Below are positions 1 to 9,646 of a stretch of 64,000 nt of DNA, one piece after another. The stretch covers positions 7,363-71,362 of the forward strand of contig JBIIEQ010000008.1 of the NCBI GenBank assembly GCA_044237765.1, written 5' to 3'. The notes beneath the pieces are model-generated. The model worked only from the letters and a program-made list of their open reading frames with translations, did no database searches and was not told the DNA's origin. Positions within the stretch are counted from its first letter, which is position 1. Every line of letters starts with the position of its first letter. The translations under genes were made by a program, and so were the position numbers. Origin of the DNA: UBA6136 sp044237765 (lineage in GTDB: Bacteria; Pseudomonadota; Gammaproteobacteria; Methylococcales; Methylococcaceae).

Positions 1-63
1 CGATGGGGAGCCGGAATTATACCAACGTAGGCTTGGCATCCCTCGACAAAGCCAGTTTCGCCG

Positions 64-906
64 TTAGTTTTGACCCTGCAGAAGAATTTCGCGGACGTTC
101 CGCTCTATGGTTTCCGCGATGTCGTCCATTGGCAGATCATTGGCATCGGAACCAAAGGGATTTTCGACTTCTTCGGCCAGTATCTCGAGGCTGCCTAGAA
201 CGTAAAACATGAATGTTGAAAAAAGCGCTGTCCAGTAGCCAAACTCAGGCACGAACAAAAACGGCATTGCCACGATGTAGGCGAAGATGAATTTCTTGAT
301 GAAAAGATTGTAGGAATAGGGGATCGGGGTCTTCTTGATTCTTTCGCAGCCACCGCAGATATCCGCCAGAGCGGTCAGGTCGTTGTTGAGGTTGCGAAAG
401 TGTTCCCGCGTCAGGTCACCTGCACGGCGAAGCTGCTCGATATGGTTGAAAAGAATCACGGAGATGGCATTGGGGCCATGCGTGATCGGTCCGTACACTG
501 ACCAGGGATTGTCACGAAGGTGATCGATCAGCGTCCAGGCGAAAGCAGTAATGCTTCCGGATAGCGCAGGGCGGGATGGATGCCTCTCCGGCAAGTAGGC
601 GTTCAATTTCAACGCCAGATTTCGTGAAGTATTGACCAATTGGCCCCAGAAGCGTCGACCTTCCCACCAGCGCTCATAGGCGGTGTTGGTGCGAAAGACC
701 AAAAGCAGGGAAATGACGAAACCGAGCAGCGAGTGGACGATGCTGGTGCTTTGAAAATAGCCGGGAAAAACGTTTACATTCAGGTAAGCCACCGCTGCCG
801 AGTACAGCGCGATGGTCACCATGTTGGGCAGCAGACGCCGAAAGGTGTCGCTCTTGTGGAACTTGAAGATCAGACCCCACCAGGATTTAGGGTTGTACGT
901 GATCAT
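64..906 (-). CDS. Bestrophin-family (UPF0187/YneE-type) membrane channel protein
   Basis: 280-aa membrane protein of the bacterial bestrophin family, pentameric ion channels of the inner membrane. The start MITYNPKSWW, the segment FRTNTAYERWWEGRRFWGQL at about residues 72-91 and the later PFLFVPEFGYWTAL stretch are typical of the family, and the length is normal for it. At least four hydrophobic segments are visible, two in the N-terminal 70 residues and two near residues 208-240. It reads in the same direction as gyrB, 96 bp downstream of it, with no clear terminator between. Bacterial homologues range from anion- to cation-selective, so the ion is not assigned. Confidence 0.85.
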   Translation of the reverse strand: MITYNPKSWWGLIFKFHKSDTFRRLLPNMVTIALYSAAVAYLNVNVFPGYFQSTSIVHSLLGFVISLLLVFRTNTAYERWWEGRRFWGQLVNTSRNLALKLNAYLPERHPSRPALSGSITAFAWTLIDHLRDNPWSVYGPITHGPNAISVILFNHIEQLRRAGDLTREHFRNLNNDLTALADICGGCERIKKTPIPYSYNLFIKKFIFAYIVAMPFLFVPEFGYWTALFSTFMFYVLGSLEILAEEVENPFGSDANDLPMDDIAETIERNVREILLQGQN

Positions 907-1002
907 CCTGTGCTGGAAATCTGGAACGAAGCTGAAATTGGATGACTTACATCCCCACCGGCATAGGTAAGGACGTGATTGTGTATGTTCGTCAGCTATC
1001 GG

Positions 1003-3426
1003 CTATACATCAAGATTGGACACTTCCAGCGCGTTGCGCTCGATGAATTCACGGCGCGGCTCAACTTGATCACCCATCAGTGTGGTGAAAATCTCGTCGG
1101 CCGCGATGGCATCCTCAATCCTGACCTGAAGCAGCCGACGGGTATTGGAGTCCAGCGTGGTCTCGAACAGCTGGTCCGGATTCATCTCGCCGAGACCTTT
1201 ATAACGCTGTATGTGTTGTCCGCGTCGCGCCTCGGACATCATCCAGGAAAAAGCCGCCCTGAAGTCCTTGACCCATTCCCGGCGTTCATCTGCCGCGACA
1301 TAGCTCTCTGGCCCGAATAGCCCTTCGGTCATCTGGGCAAAGCCGGACAGGCGGCGATAGTCATTCGACTGGAAAAACCCGGCGCCCAGCTCAAAGTGCT
1401 TGTAGACGCCATGGAGCCGCTTGTTCACCCGCAAGCGGAAGGCTTCCGGTTGATCGCCGAATTCAGGCTCCAGGATAAAGCTGCCGCCCGGTTCCTTGCC
1501 ATTCAGACAGTCGACCAGTTTCGCCAACCAGGTTTCCGTCGTTGCCCGATCGGCGAGGTTGGCCGGATCAATGGAGGGGAGTTCGGCTAAGGCATTCAGC
1601 AATGTCTCGTCATAGCGATGGCCGAGCCGGTCGATGAGTGACCTGACCGCCAGGTAATCGCGCGCAAGCTTTTCGAGGCCCGGCCCCTGAATGGGGGGTG
1701 TCGCTTCATTGGCGTGCAGGCGGGTTTTCTCCAGTGCCAACTGCAACAGATAGTTGTTCAGTTCGTTATCGTCCTTGACGTATTGCTCCTGCTTGCCCTT
1801 TTTAACCTTATACAAAGGCGGTTGGGCGATGTAGATGTATCCGCGTTCGATCAGCTCCGGCATCTGTCGATAGAAGAATGTCAGTAGAAGCGTCCGTATG
1901 TGGGAGCCGTCGATGTCGGCATCGGTCATGATGATGATGCGGTGATAGCGGAGCTTGTCGGGATCATATTCCTCGCGCCCGATGCCGCAGCCCATGGCGG
2001 TGATCAGAGTGCCCACTTCTTCCGATGAAATCATACGGTCAAAGCGCGCGCGCTCAACGTTCAGAATTTTGCCCTTCAGTGGCAAGATGGCCTGGGTACG
2101 ACGATCACGGCCCTGCTTGGCGGAACCGCCCGCGGAGTCACCCTCGACAATGAAAAGTTCGGACAGCGCCGGGTCCTTTTCCTGACAGTCCGCGAGCTTG
2201 CCCGGCAGGCCCGCGATATCCAGTGCCGTCTTGCGCCGAGTCATTTCCCGCGCCTTGCGTGCAGCCTCGCGGGCGCGCGCGGCATCGATCATCTTGTTGG
2301 CGATCAGCTTGCCGATGCTGGGATTTTCCAGCATGAATTCCTGAAACTTCTCGCCCATGGCCGATTCGACCACCGGCTTGACCTCGGAAGAGACCAGCTT
2401 GTCCTTGGTCTGGGAGGAAAATTTGGGATCGGGCACCTTCACTGACAGGATGGCAGTCAGGCCTTCGCGGGCGTCGTCGCCGGAAGTGTCGACCTTGTGT
2501 TTCTTGAGTAGCGCCTGCTCGTCGATGTACTGGTTCAGGGTCCGGGTCAGCGCACCGCGGAAACCGGCCAGGTGGGTGCCGCCGTCGCGTTGCGGAATGT
2601 TATTGGTGAAGCAGTAGATGTTTTCCTGATAGGAGTCATTCCATTGCAGCGCCGCTTCTACCGTGATGCCATCCTTCTCGGTCGAGAAATAGAACACCTT
2701 GTCGAACAGTGGAGTCTTGTTCTTGTTGAGATGCTCCACGAAAGCGCGGATTCCCCCTTCAAACTCGAAAGTGTCGCTTTTCTCGCTGCGTTCGTCCGCC
2801 AGGGTGATGCGAACGCCCGAGTTGAGGAAAGACAATTCCCGCAGACGTTTCGAGAGTATTTCGTAGTGAAACTCGATATTGGTGAACGTCTCTGGGCTGG
2901 GTTTGAAGTGGACAATGGTGCCTGTGGTGTTTGTGTCGCCTATTGGCGCAAGCGGCGCCTGCGGCACGCCGTGAACATAGAACTGCTGGTATTTCTTGCC
3001 GCTGCGATGAATCTCCAGGGTTAAGGATTCCGAGAGGGCATTCACGACCGATACGCCGACCCCATGGAGACCACCCGAGACCTTGTAGGAGTTGTCATCG
3101 AACTTTCCGCCCGCGTGCAGGACCGTCATGATCACTTCTGCCGCCGAGCGGCCTTCTTCCTGATGGATATCCACGGGAATCCCACGACCGTCATCGCTGA
3201 CAGTGATGGACTCATCCGCATGGATCGTCACGCAGACATTCTTGCAGAAGCCCGCCAGTGCTTCATCAATGGCGTTGTCGACGACTTCGAACACCATATG
3301 ATGCAGGCCGGTGCCATCATCGGTATCGCCAATGTACATGCCCGGTCGTTTGCGGACCGCATCCAGTCCCTTGAGGACCTTGATGGAATTGCTATCGTAA
3401 TCGGAAGGGTTTGCGTTATTGGTCAT
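1003..3426 (-). CDS. gyrB: DNA gyrase subunit B
   Basis: 807-aa ATPase subunit of DNA gyrase, which introduces negative supercoils with GyrA. The GHKL ATP-binding region is seen as EVVDNAIDEALAG, DDGRGIPVDIH and GGLHGVGVSVVNALS. The TOPRIM domain shows EGDSAGGSAKQGRDRRTQA and the acidic DADIDGSH metal site. The C-terminal tail has QRYKGLGEMNPDQLFETT. The length of about 800 aa, with the insert between TOPRIM and tail, is the gammaproteobacterial form. The ATG start overlaps the recF stop by 4 bp (ATGA), so the two are translationally coupled at the end of the dnaA-dnaN-recF-gyrB series. Confidence 0.98.
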   Translation of the reverse strand: MTNNANPSDYDSNSIKVLKGLDAVRKRPGMYIGDTDDGTGLHHMVFEVVDNAIDEALAGFCKNVCVTIHADESITVSDDGRGIPVDIHQEEGRSAAEVIMTVLHAGGKFDDNSYKVSGGLHGVGVSVVNALSESLTLEIHRSGKKYQQFYVHGVPQAPLAPIGDTNTTGTIVHFKPSPETFTNIEFHYEILSKRLRELSFLNSGVRITLADERSEKSDTFEFEGGIRAFVEHLNKNKTPLFDKVFYFSTEKDGITVEAALQWNDSYQENIYCFTNNIPQRDGGTHLAGFRGALTRTLNQYIDEQALLKKHKVDTSGDDAREGLTAILSVKVPDPKFSSQTKDKLVSSEVKPVVESAMGEKFQEFMLENPSIGKLIANKMIDAARAREAARKAREMTRRKTALDIAGLPGKLADCQEKDPALSELFIVEGDSAGGSAKQGRDRRTQAILPLKGKILNVERARFDRMISSEEVGTLITAMGCGIGREEYDPDKLRYHRIIIMTDADIDGSHIRTLLLTFFYRQMPELIERGYIYIAQPPLYKVKKGKQEQYVKDDNELNNYLLQLALEKTRLHANEATPPIQGPGLEKLARDYLAVRSLIDRLGHRYDETLLNALAELPSIDPANLADRATTETWLAKLVDCLNGKEPGGSFILEPEFGDQPEAFRLRVNKRLHGVYKHFELGAGFFQSNDYRRLSGFAQMTEGLFGPESYVAADERREWVKDFRAAFSWMMSEARRGQHIQRYKGLGEMNPDQLFETTLDSNTRRLLQVRIEDAIAADEIFTTLMGDQVEPRREFIERNALEVSNLDV

Positions 3427-4508
3427 GGATTTTGTGCCTGGGTTATCCGGCCTTCTGCGATCTGAAACACAGCCGCATCGTCGGATACGCCCTCTTCGAT
3501 GATTTCGCGCCCGGTGGCGGTGATGAAAAACTGGGTCAAACGACCCTGCAATAGCTCCAGCAGAATTCGTTTATTGGGTTCGTCGAGTTCGGACGCCACA
3601 TCGTCAATGAGGACACAACCGGCAGTTCCTAGCTGTTCTTCCATCAGCCTGGATTGGGCCAAAAGCAACGCATAGACCAGAAGCTTCATCTGGCCCCGAG
3701 AGACATAAGCCTTGACCGGGCGCTGGTTGAGCAGAATGGAAAAGTCCCCTTTGTGGGGGCCGGACTGGGTGTGGCCATAACGAAGATCCGCCGCGATATC
3801 GCTTTCCAGGACGAATTCCAGCGATCGGGTGACATCCCAGCCTGCATGGATGCGCAACTCAAAGAGCGGATCGGAAAAGAAGCGTCCCCCTATCTCGTGA
3901 AAAAATGGCGCGAGTCGCTCGAGATACCCCCTTCGCGCCTCGTGGATCATTATACCGTAACGGGTAAGCTCCTGATTCCATGGCGCCAATTCCCTGGCCT
4001 TGCCGCTTCTGAGCAAGGCATTCCGGTGATTCAGTGTCTTGGTGTAGCGGCGCCAGTAATCGAGGTAGCGCGAGTCATGGTGGAAGACGCCGAAATCCAG
4101 GAAATGGCGACGCAACTTGGGAGCGCCTTCAAGTAGCGCGATGCCCGCGGGTTGAATGACCAGCAGGGGAAAGGCCTGTAAAAGCTCGGCACTGGACTGA
4201 GCGATGCGCCCGCCGACATGAATCTCGCGTTTGCGTCGCGCCACCCGGACGCCGATGGGGAGGGTGGCGGTCTGATCTTGCGGGGCCACTTTGCCCACTA
4301 CGGTCAATTCGGGCTGATCAAAATGAATCAGCTGATTGATCTGCGAAGTACGGAAGGAGCGGGCGCGGCCCAGCAGATATATGGCCTCCAGAAGGGAGGT
4401 CTTGCCGCTGGCGTTTTCACCGACGAGGTAATTGATACCGGGCCCAGGCTCCAGGGTAAGGGGATGTAAATTACGGAGCCCGGTGGCGTCCAGCTTGACC
4501 AGGGTCAC
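3423..4508 (-). CDS. recF: DNA replication and repair protein RecF
   Basis: 361-aa SMC-like ATPase that loads RecA at single-strand gaps together with RecO and RecR. It has an N-terminal Walker A (GENASGKTSLLEAIYLLGRA, about residues 30-49), the ABC-type signature SRGQMKLLVYALLLAQ and a Walker B/D-loop ending CVLIDDVASELD. The start codon is GTG. It lies 35 bp downstream of dnaN and overlaps gyrB by 4 bp. Length and order are canonical. Confidence 0.97.
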   Translation of the reverse strand: MTLVKLDATGLRNLHPLTLEPGPGINYLVGENASGKTSLLEAIYLLGRARSFRTSQINQLIHFDQPELTVVGKVAPQDQTATLPIGVRVARRKREIHVGGRIAQSSAELLQAFPLLVIQPAGIALLEGAPKLRRHFLDFGVFHHDSRYLDYWRRYTKTLNHRNALLRSGKARELAPWNQELTRYGIMIHEARRGYLERLAPFFHEIGGRFFSDPLFELRIHAGWDVTRSLEFVLESDIAADLRYGHTQSGPHKGDFSILLNQRPVKAYVSRGQMKLLVYALLLAQSRLMEEQLGTAGCVLIDDVASELDEPNKRILLELLQGRLTQFFITATGREIIEEGVSDDAAVFQIAEGRITQAQNP

Positions 4509-4543
4509 ACAGGAATCCCGAGTGCTAAGGAGTCGTCGGATGC

Positions 4544-5647
4544 TCAGAGGCGCATCGGCATGACCACGTACCTGAAGCGTAGGTCCGTCGTGTCCTCGAC
4601 CAGGCAGCTATTGGCCACATCGGTGAAAGAAAGCCGGACCTGCTCGGAATCGACGTGATTGATTGCGTCCAGCAGATAACCGGCATTGAAGCCGACCGAG
4701 ACGCTGCCGCCCTGGGCATCGACCATCAGGCGTTCCTCGGCCTCCTCATGCTCTGAGTTCTGAGCCTTGAGAATCATGAGGCCAGCCTCATCCACCTCTA
4801 GGCTGACGCTTTTCTGTTTTTCACTGGTCAGAAGCGAGGCCCGGCTCAGGGCTGACTTGAGCTCCTCCTTGTCGGCCTGATAAATGCGGGAGAGTTCTCG
4901 TGGCATCACGCGCTGGTAGTCCGGGTAACGGCCTTCGATCAGCTTCGCCGAGAAAGTCACCTGGCCCAGATTGACCCGAATGGTGTTGGGGGAAATCTGG
5001 ATCGTGAGGGAATCATCCGCATCGCCCAACAGGCGAGAAAGCTCCTGAATCCCCTTGCGCGGCACGATAATCTGACGATTCGCCGAGAAGGGCGAGGGCA
5101 AGGTTTCCTGAAACACCGCCAATCGGTGGCCATCCGAGGCCACGGTGCGCAGCGTGTGGCCTTCAAGATCAATCAGCAAACCATTCAGGTACGAGCGAAC
5201 ATCCTGCTGAGCCATGGCAAAAATGGTTTTGTCCAGAGCCGATCGCAGACTATCGCTGGGCAGAGTCACTTCCAGATCGGTGGAGCCGGAATCAAAGGCC
5301 GGGTAATTTTCCACGGGGAGGGTCGTCAGATTGAAGCGGCTTCGGCCTGAGCGGATCGACAGGCGATCATCGATGTGCTCAAGGGTGACCTCGCTTCTCT
5401 CCGGCAGCAAGCGAAAAATGTCCAGCAGCTTGCGGGCAGGAACGGTAATTGCGCCCTCTTCAGCAGAGTCAACATGGACTCTTGTAAGAAGCTGCACCTC
5501 AAGATCGGTCCCCGTCATTTCCAGCTGACCACCGCTCAGTTGCAGCAGTACGTTGGAGAGGATGGGCAGGGTCTGTCTTTTTTCAATGACGCCAATGACC
5601 TGAGACAGCGGGGTAAGCAAGGTCTCGCGCGCAATGGATAGTTTCAT
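4544..5647 (-). CDS. dnaN: DNA polymerase III subunit beta (sliding clamp)
   Basis: 367-aa processivity clamp, a ring-forming homodimer that tethers Pol III to DNA. It starts MKLSIARETLLTPLSQVIGV, has the expected three-domain length, and ends in YVVMPMRL, the conserved clamp C-terminus next to the partner-binding groove. It follows dnaA after 54 bp on the same strand and is probably co-transcribed with dnaA, recF and gyrB. Confidence 0.98.
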   Translation of the reverse strand: MKLSIARETLLTPLSQVIGVIEKRQTLPILSNVLLQLSGGQLEMTGTDLEVQLLTRVHVDSAEEGAITVPARKLLDIFRLLPERSEVTLEHIDDRLSIRSGRSRFNLTTLPVENYPAFDSGSTDLEVTLPSDSLRSALDKTIFAMAQQDVRSYLNGLLIDLEGHTLRTVASDGHRLAVFQETLPSPFSANRQIIVPRKGIQELSRLLGDADDSLTIQISPNTIRVNLGQVTFSAKLIEGRYPDYQRVMPRELSRIYQADKEELKSALSRASLLTSEKQKSVSLEVDEAGLMILKAQNSEHEEAEERLMVDAQGGSVSVGFNAGYLLDAINHVDSEQVRLSFTDVANSCLVEDTTDLRFRYVVMPMRL

Positions 5648-5701
5648 GAAATCGTACCTGAAGGATTTTGGTGTATCTGGTTGAGATGCCCGATGTGGAT
5701 A

Positions 5702-7039
5702 TCAGGCGGACAAGGTGCGCTTGAGGTTGCTGTAGTCTTCGGCAAACTTGCTGTCGCTTTCCTTGAGTTCCTGGACCTTGCGGCAAGCATGCAGTACCGT
5801 CGTGTGGTCGCGTCCGCCAAACAACTGGCCTATTTCCGGCAGGCTATGATTGGTCAGGTCCTTGGCTAGCGCCATGGCGGCTTGCCGGGGCCGCGTCACC
5901 GAGCGGGTCCGCTTGGCGGACAGCAGGTCAGCTACCCGAATCTTGAAATATTCCGCTACGGTCTTCTGGATATTTTCCACGTTGACCAGTCGATCCTGGA
6001 GCGCAATCAGATCCTTGAGCGCATCACGAGCAAATTCTAGGGTGATGGGTTTGCCGGTGAAGTGGGAGTTGGCAATAACCCTCCGCAGGGCACCCTCCAG
6101 CTCACGGATATTCGAACGGATGCGCTTGCCCATGAAAAAGGCCACTTCATCCGGGAGGTCCACGCCCGCGTGTATCGCCTTGCTCATCAAAATGGCCACC
6201 CGTGTCTCCAGGTCGGGAGGCTCAACCGCAACCGGGAGCCCCCAGCCGAAGCGTGACTTGAGTCGCTCCTCCAGTCCCTTGATTTCCTTGGGGTATCTGT
6301 CGCATGTGAGGACGACCTGATGCTTGTTCTCCAGCAGAGTATTGAATGTGTGGAAAAACTCCTCCTGGGAGCGCTCCTTGCCAGCAAAAAACTGGATGTC
6401 ATCGATCAGCAGCGCATCCACCGTTCGGTAAAAATCCTTGAAGGCATTGATGGCATTGTGCTGAAGCGCCTTCACCATATCCGAAACAAACCGCTCCGAA
6501 TGGAGATAAATGATGTTGGCGGCGGGATTCGCCCTGAGAATTTCGTTGCCGATTGCGTGCATCAGATGGGTTTTGCCAAGGCCCACACCTCCATAGATAA
6601 ATAGCGGGTTGTACGCACGGCCCACATTTTGTGCGACTTGGTGTGAAGCCGCCTTGGCCAGTTGGTTAGATTTTCCCTCGACGAAATTATCGAAAGTGAA
6701 AGCCGGATTCAGGTTGTTGGGAAGACTTTTGCGGCGCGCAGTCGGTTTTTGTTGCGTGCTGGGGGTCTCAGCGCCATCGACGGATGCACCGGATTCCTGC
6801 GGGCGGGTGCCAATTTCAAGTGACACGCCGGGCGGTGACGTATTCTGGGCGGCCAAGACCTCTTCGATACGGCTGAAAAAATGCTGTCTGACCCAGTCAA
6901 GAACAAACTTGTTGGGCGCCAGCAGCTTGAGCTGACCGCCATTTTCGACGGCTTGAAGGGGGCGAATCCAGGTATTGAATTGCTGTGGCGGCAACTCCCC
7001 CTCGAGACGACTCATGCATTGTGTCCAGACCAGGCTCAT
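5702..7039 (-). CDS. dnaA: Chromosomal replication initiator protein DnaA
   Basis: AAA+ initiator that binds DnaA boxes and melts the origin. I set the start at the ATG giving MSLVWTQCMSRLEGELPPQQ (445 aa). The open frame continues 53 codons upstream but that stretch matches no known DnaA N-terminus. Domain I is residues 1-85, a linker runs to about 110, the Walker A is GGVGLGKTHLMHAIGN and the Walker B ALLIDDIQF. The C-terminal helix-turn-helix carries the box-recognition signature GGRDHTTVLHA. It heads the dnaA-dnaN-recF-gyrB series and is divergent from rpmH. The 179-bp gap to rpmH has no consensus DnaA box. Confidence 0.97.
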   Translation of the reverse strand: MSLVWTQCMSRLEGELPPQQFNTWIRPLQAVENGGQLKLLAPNKFVLDWVRQHFFSRIEEVLAAQNTSPPGVSLEIGTRPQESGASVDGAETPSTQQKPTARRKSLPNNLNPAFTFDNFVEGKSNQLAKAASHQVAQNVGRAYNPLFIYGGVGLGKTHLMHAIGNEILRANPAANIIYLHSERFVSDMVKALQHNAINAFKDFYRTVDALLIDDIQFFAGKERSQEEFFHTFNTLLENKHQVVLTCDRYPKEIKGLEERLKSRFGWGLPVAVEPPDLETRVAILMSKAIHAGVDLPDEVAFFMGKRIRSNIRELEGALRRVIANSHFTGKPITLEFARDALKDLIALQDRLVNVENIQKTVAEYFKIRVADLLSAKRTRSVTRPRQAAMALAKDLTNHSLPEIGQLFGGRDHTTVLHACRKVQELKESDSKFAEDYSNLKRTLSA

Positions 7040-7149
7040 GACTGAGGGCGCCAGGAGAGCGGCCAATAATGTGGAAAATGAAACATGGGCAGGAGGGCGA
7101 TCACGCAGTTGGCCGGGTAATATAACCCATCGTCCCGGTGTCCGCAGGA

Positions 7150-7179
7150 TTGACATGGGTTCGCCGGGTGCTTTAGCAT
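7150..7179 (+). promoter_or_regulatory. Probable sigma-70 promoter of rpmH
   Basis: TTGACA at 7150-7155 and TAGCAT at 7174-7179 with an 18-bp spacer, ending about 40 bp before the rpmH ATG. The -35 is a perfect consensus and the -10 matches 4 of 6. The position between dnaA and rpmH is where the rpmH promoter lies in other gammaproteobacteria. Confidence 0.5.
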
Positions 7180-7218
7180 TCCGCCTCTTTTGTAGCATCG
7201 GTTCGCAAGGCAGTCATC

Positions 7219-7353
7219 ATGAAAAGAACTTATCAGCCCAGCAAAATCAAGCGTGTACGTACCCATGGATTCCGGGCCAGGATGAAAACCCGCGGTGGTC
7301 GTTCGGTCATTAACGCACGCCGCGCCAAGGGACGGAAGCGCCTGACTGTCTAA
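7219..7353 (+). CDS. rpmH: 50S ribosomal protein L34
   Basis: 44-aa highly basic protein of the large ribosomal subunit. Translation gives MKRTYQPSKIKRVRTHGF, followed by the conserved MKTRGGR and a Lys/Arg-rich end terminating RLTV. The ATG at 7219 and TAA at 7351 give the family's normal length. It is divergent from dnaA and 4 bp upstream of rnpA, the universal bacterial rpmH-rnpA arrangement. Confidence 0.98.
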   Translation: MKRTYQPSKIKRVRTHGFRARMKTRGGRSVINARRAKGRKRLTV

Positions 7354-7357
7354 AGGC

Positions 7358-7753
7358 TTGCCCTACCCGGAATACAGATTTCCGCGAACCTGTCGGTTAA
7401 CCACGGCGAGTGCTTTCCAGCAGGTATTCGCAAACGCGTTCAAATCTTCGGATGGGTACCTGACCGTTCTGGCCAGGGCCAATGGTGCAGACAGTGCGAG
7501 ACTGGGCCTTGCAATCTCCAAGCGAAACATCCGACTGGCCAGCGACCGAAATCGCGTCAAGCGATTTGCGCGTGAAACCTTCAGGTTGTATCAGCATGAA
7601 CTTGACGGTCTCGACTTCGTTGTTATGGCCCGCACCGCCGCATCTCATGCAGACCATGAAACCCTTTCCCGCTCATTGCGCAAACACTGGGCTCATCTGG
7701 TGAAGCAATGCAAGCCATCCTGGTCGCCCTCATCCAGTTCTACCGATACCTGA
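7358..7753 (+). CDS. rnpA: Ribonuclease P protein component
   Basis: 131-aa basic protein subunit of RNase P, which with the RnpB RNA matures tRNA 5' ends. The signature SKRNIRLASDRNRVKRFARE is the RNR motif that binds the RNA subunit. The start is a TTG at 7358, four bases after the rpmH stop, giving MPYPEYRFPRTCRLTTAS. The C-terminus overlaps yidD by 46 bp, so expression of the two is likely coupled. Confidence 0.95.
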   Translation: MPYPEYRFPRTCRLTTASAFQQVFANAFKSSDGYLTVLARANGADSARLGLAISKRNIRLASDRNRVKRFARETFRLYQHELDGLDFVVMARTAASHADHETLSRSLRKHWAHLVKQCKPSWSPSSSSTDT

Positions 7754-7944
7754 TCAGCCCCTGGGTAGGGCATCATTGTCGTTTTGAACCGACTTGCTCG
7801 GCCTATGCTCTAACCGCGGTCGAGCGGTTTGGCGCCCTGCATGGCTCTGGACTTGCCGTAAGGCGCCTCTCCAAATGTCACCCATGGCATGAGGGCGGAA
7901 TCGATCCCGTACCTGAAAAGAAACCGGAAATAACTAATGGATAA
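7708..7944 (+). CDS. yidD: Membrane protein insertion efficiency factor YidD
   Basis: 78-aa member of the YidD family, which assists YidC-dependent membrane protein insertion. It shows IQFYRYLISPWVGHHCRFEP followed by TCSAYALTAVERFG and the conserved CHPWHEGGIDPVP. The three cysteines and the amphipathic N-terminus are characteristic. It overlaps rnpA by 46 bp and yidC by 8 bp within the rpmH-rnpA-yidD-yidC operon. Confidence 0.96.
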   Translation: MQAILVALIQFYRYLISPWVGHHCRFEPTCSAYALTAVERFGALHGSGLAVRRLSKCHPWHEGGIDPVPEKKPEITNG

Positions 7945-9577
7945 CGCAAGGTTCGTACTGATCGTCTTCTTCTTCTTCCTCAGTATCATGCTCTACCAGC
8001 AATGGCAGGCAGATTACGGTCCGAAACCCGCCGCCAGCTCCAGCCAGGCCGATGTTAGCCCGGCGGCCAACCCGGATGTTCCCGTATCCGCTGATTCTGC
8101 TGGAGGCCCGGAGTCAACTTCAGCCCAGACCGAAAATTTGATTAGCCGTCAGCGCATCCAGGTGAAAACCGATGTGGTGCGGATGGAGATCGATACGGAG
8201 GGTGGGGATATCCGGCTGCTTGAGTTGCTGGATTACCCCGTTGCCAAGGACGCTCCAAACTCGCCGGTACAACTTTTCACGGACAAGGATCTGGTCTTTG
8301 TCGCGCAAAACGGTTTCATCGGCGATGAGGCGACCGCACCCAACCATCATAGCCAGTGGCAGGCCCAAGCGACCTCGTTTGCCTTGGCCGAGGGTCAGAA
8401 TGAACTACGTGTTCCCCTGACCTGGACAAGTCCCCAAGGTGTCACCGTTACCAAAACCTACATATTGAATCGTGGTAGCTATGACGTACATCTTGAGCAG
8501 CAGGTTGCCAATAACAGTCCGAACCTCTGGACCGCCCGCCAGTATGTTCAGCTGCAACGCAAGGATCCCGGTGATAAAAACAAGGACCAGATGGTCCGTA
8601 CCTATACCGGTGGTGTGCTTTACACCCCGGAGGACAAGTACAAGAAAATCACTTTCAAGGATATGGCCGGAGAAAACCTGGACGCAAAGGCAAAGGATGG
8701 CTGGATCGCGATGATCCAGCATTATTTTGTGGCTGCCTGGATACCGCCCAGCGGTGAAGAAAACGGCTTCTACACCAAGGCCCTCGCAGATGATCATTTC
8801 GTGATCGGTGCCTACACCCCGGTGCTGGATGTCCCTGCCGGCGGATCCAAGGCTTTCCAGGCGCAGTTGTTTGCCGGGCCCAAGCTTCAGCGAGTTCTGG
8901 AAACGACAGCCCCAGGTCTGGATCTGACTGTCGATTACGGTGCGCTGACCATCATTGCGAAGCCCATTTTCTGGCTGCTCGAACAGTTCCATAAAATCTT
9001 CAACAACTGGGGCTGGGCCATCATTTTCGTGACGCTGACTTTGAAGGCGTTGTTCTTCCGCCTCTCTGCGGCCAGCTATCGTTCCATGGCCAACATGCGC
9101 AAGATGCAGCCAAAGTTGGCGGAACTGAAGGAGCGTTTTGGTGGCGACAAGCAGAAGCTGAATCACGCCATGATGGAAATGTACCGCAAGGAAAAGGTGA
9201 ATCCGCTGGGCGGCTGTTTGCCCATCCTGGTTCAGATCCCGGTATTCATCTCGCTGTACTGGGTTTTGATCGAAACCGTCGAAATGCGCCAGGCGCCTTT
9301 CATTGGCTGGCTGACGGATCTGTCATCCAAGGATCCCTATTTCATCCTGCCGTTGCTGATGGGTGTTTCCATGTTTATCCAGCAGCGTTTGAGCCCGCCG
9401 CCAGCCGATCCTCTGCAGGCGAAGATCATGCAATTTTTCCCTGTCATGTTCACCGGATTCTTCGCGTTCTTCCCTTCCGGACTGGTGCTTTACTGGGTCG
9501 TGAATAACGTACTGTCGATTCTCCAGCAGTGGTATATCAACAAGACCATTGGAGCGGCTGTGCCGGCCAAGGCCTGA
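7937..9577 (+). CDS. yidC: Membrane protein insertase YidC
   Basis: 546-aa inner-membrane insertase that works alone or with SecYEG. The N-terminal signal-anchor (about residues 6-20) precedes a large periplasmic beta domain (about 60-330), the Gram-negative architecture. The C-terminal five-helix core begins near NWGWAIIFVTLTLKALFFRL and includes the cytoplasmic coiled loop KMQPKLAELKERFGGDKQ and NPLGGCLPILVQIPVFISLY. It is the last gene of its operon and is followed by a terminator hairpin directly before mnmE. Confidence 0.98.
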   Translation: MDNARFVLIVFFFFLSIMLYQQWQADYGPKPAASSSQADVSPAANPDVPVSADSAGGPESTSAQTENLISRQRIQVKTDVVRMEIDTEGGDIRLLELLDYPVAKDAPNSPVQLFTDKDLVFVAQNGFIGDEATAPNHHSQWQAQATSFALAEGQNELRVPLTWTSPQGVTVTKTYILNRGSYDVHLEQQVANNSPNLWTARQYVQLQRKDPGDKNKDQMVRTYTGGVLYTPEDKYKKITFKDMAGENLDAKAKDGWIAMIQHYFVAAWIPPSGEENGFYTKALADDHFVIGAYTPVLDVPAGGSKAFQAQLFAGPKLQRVLETTAPGLDLTVDYGALTIIAKPIFWLLEQFHKIFNNWGWAIIFVTLTLKALFFRLSAASYRSMANMRKMQPKLAELKERFGGDKQKLNHAMMEMYRKEKVNPLGGCLPILVQIPVFISLYWVLIETVEMRQAPFIGWLTDLSSKDPYFILPLLMGVSMFIQQRLSPPPADPLQAKIMQFFPVMFTGFFAFFPSGLVLYWVVNNVLSILQQWYINKTIGAAVPAKA

Positions 9578-9599
9578 CGGTCCTGCCCAAGCAGTACCA

Positions 9600-9643
9600 G
9601 AGGCGGGTAGGGTGCTGATGTAGCCCGTCCGCCTTTTCTTTTT
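9600..9643 (+). terminator. Intrinsic terminator after yidC
   Basis: A GC-rich stem (AGGCGG paired with CCGCCT, extended inwards by wobble pairs and GGG/CCC around an 11-nt loop) is followed by a T-rich run (TTTTCTTTTT). It ends only 3 bp before the mnmE ATG, so mnmE must depend on read-through or on a promoter inside yidC. Confidence 0.65.
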
Positions 9644-9646
9644 CCC

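Noticed and set aside
7040..7218. oriC between dnaA and rpmH
   Set aside because: Only 179 bp, no consensus DnaA box and no AT-rich 13-mer repeats; a TGTGGAAAA-like sequence is too weak.
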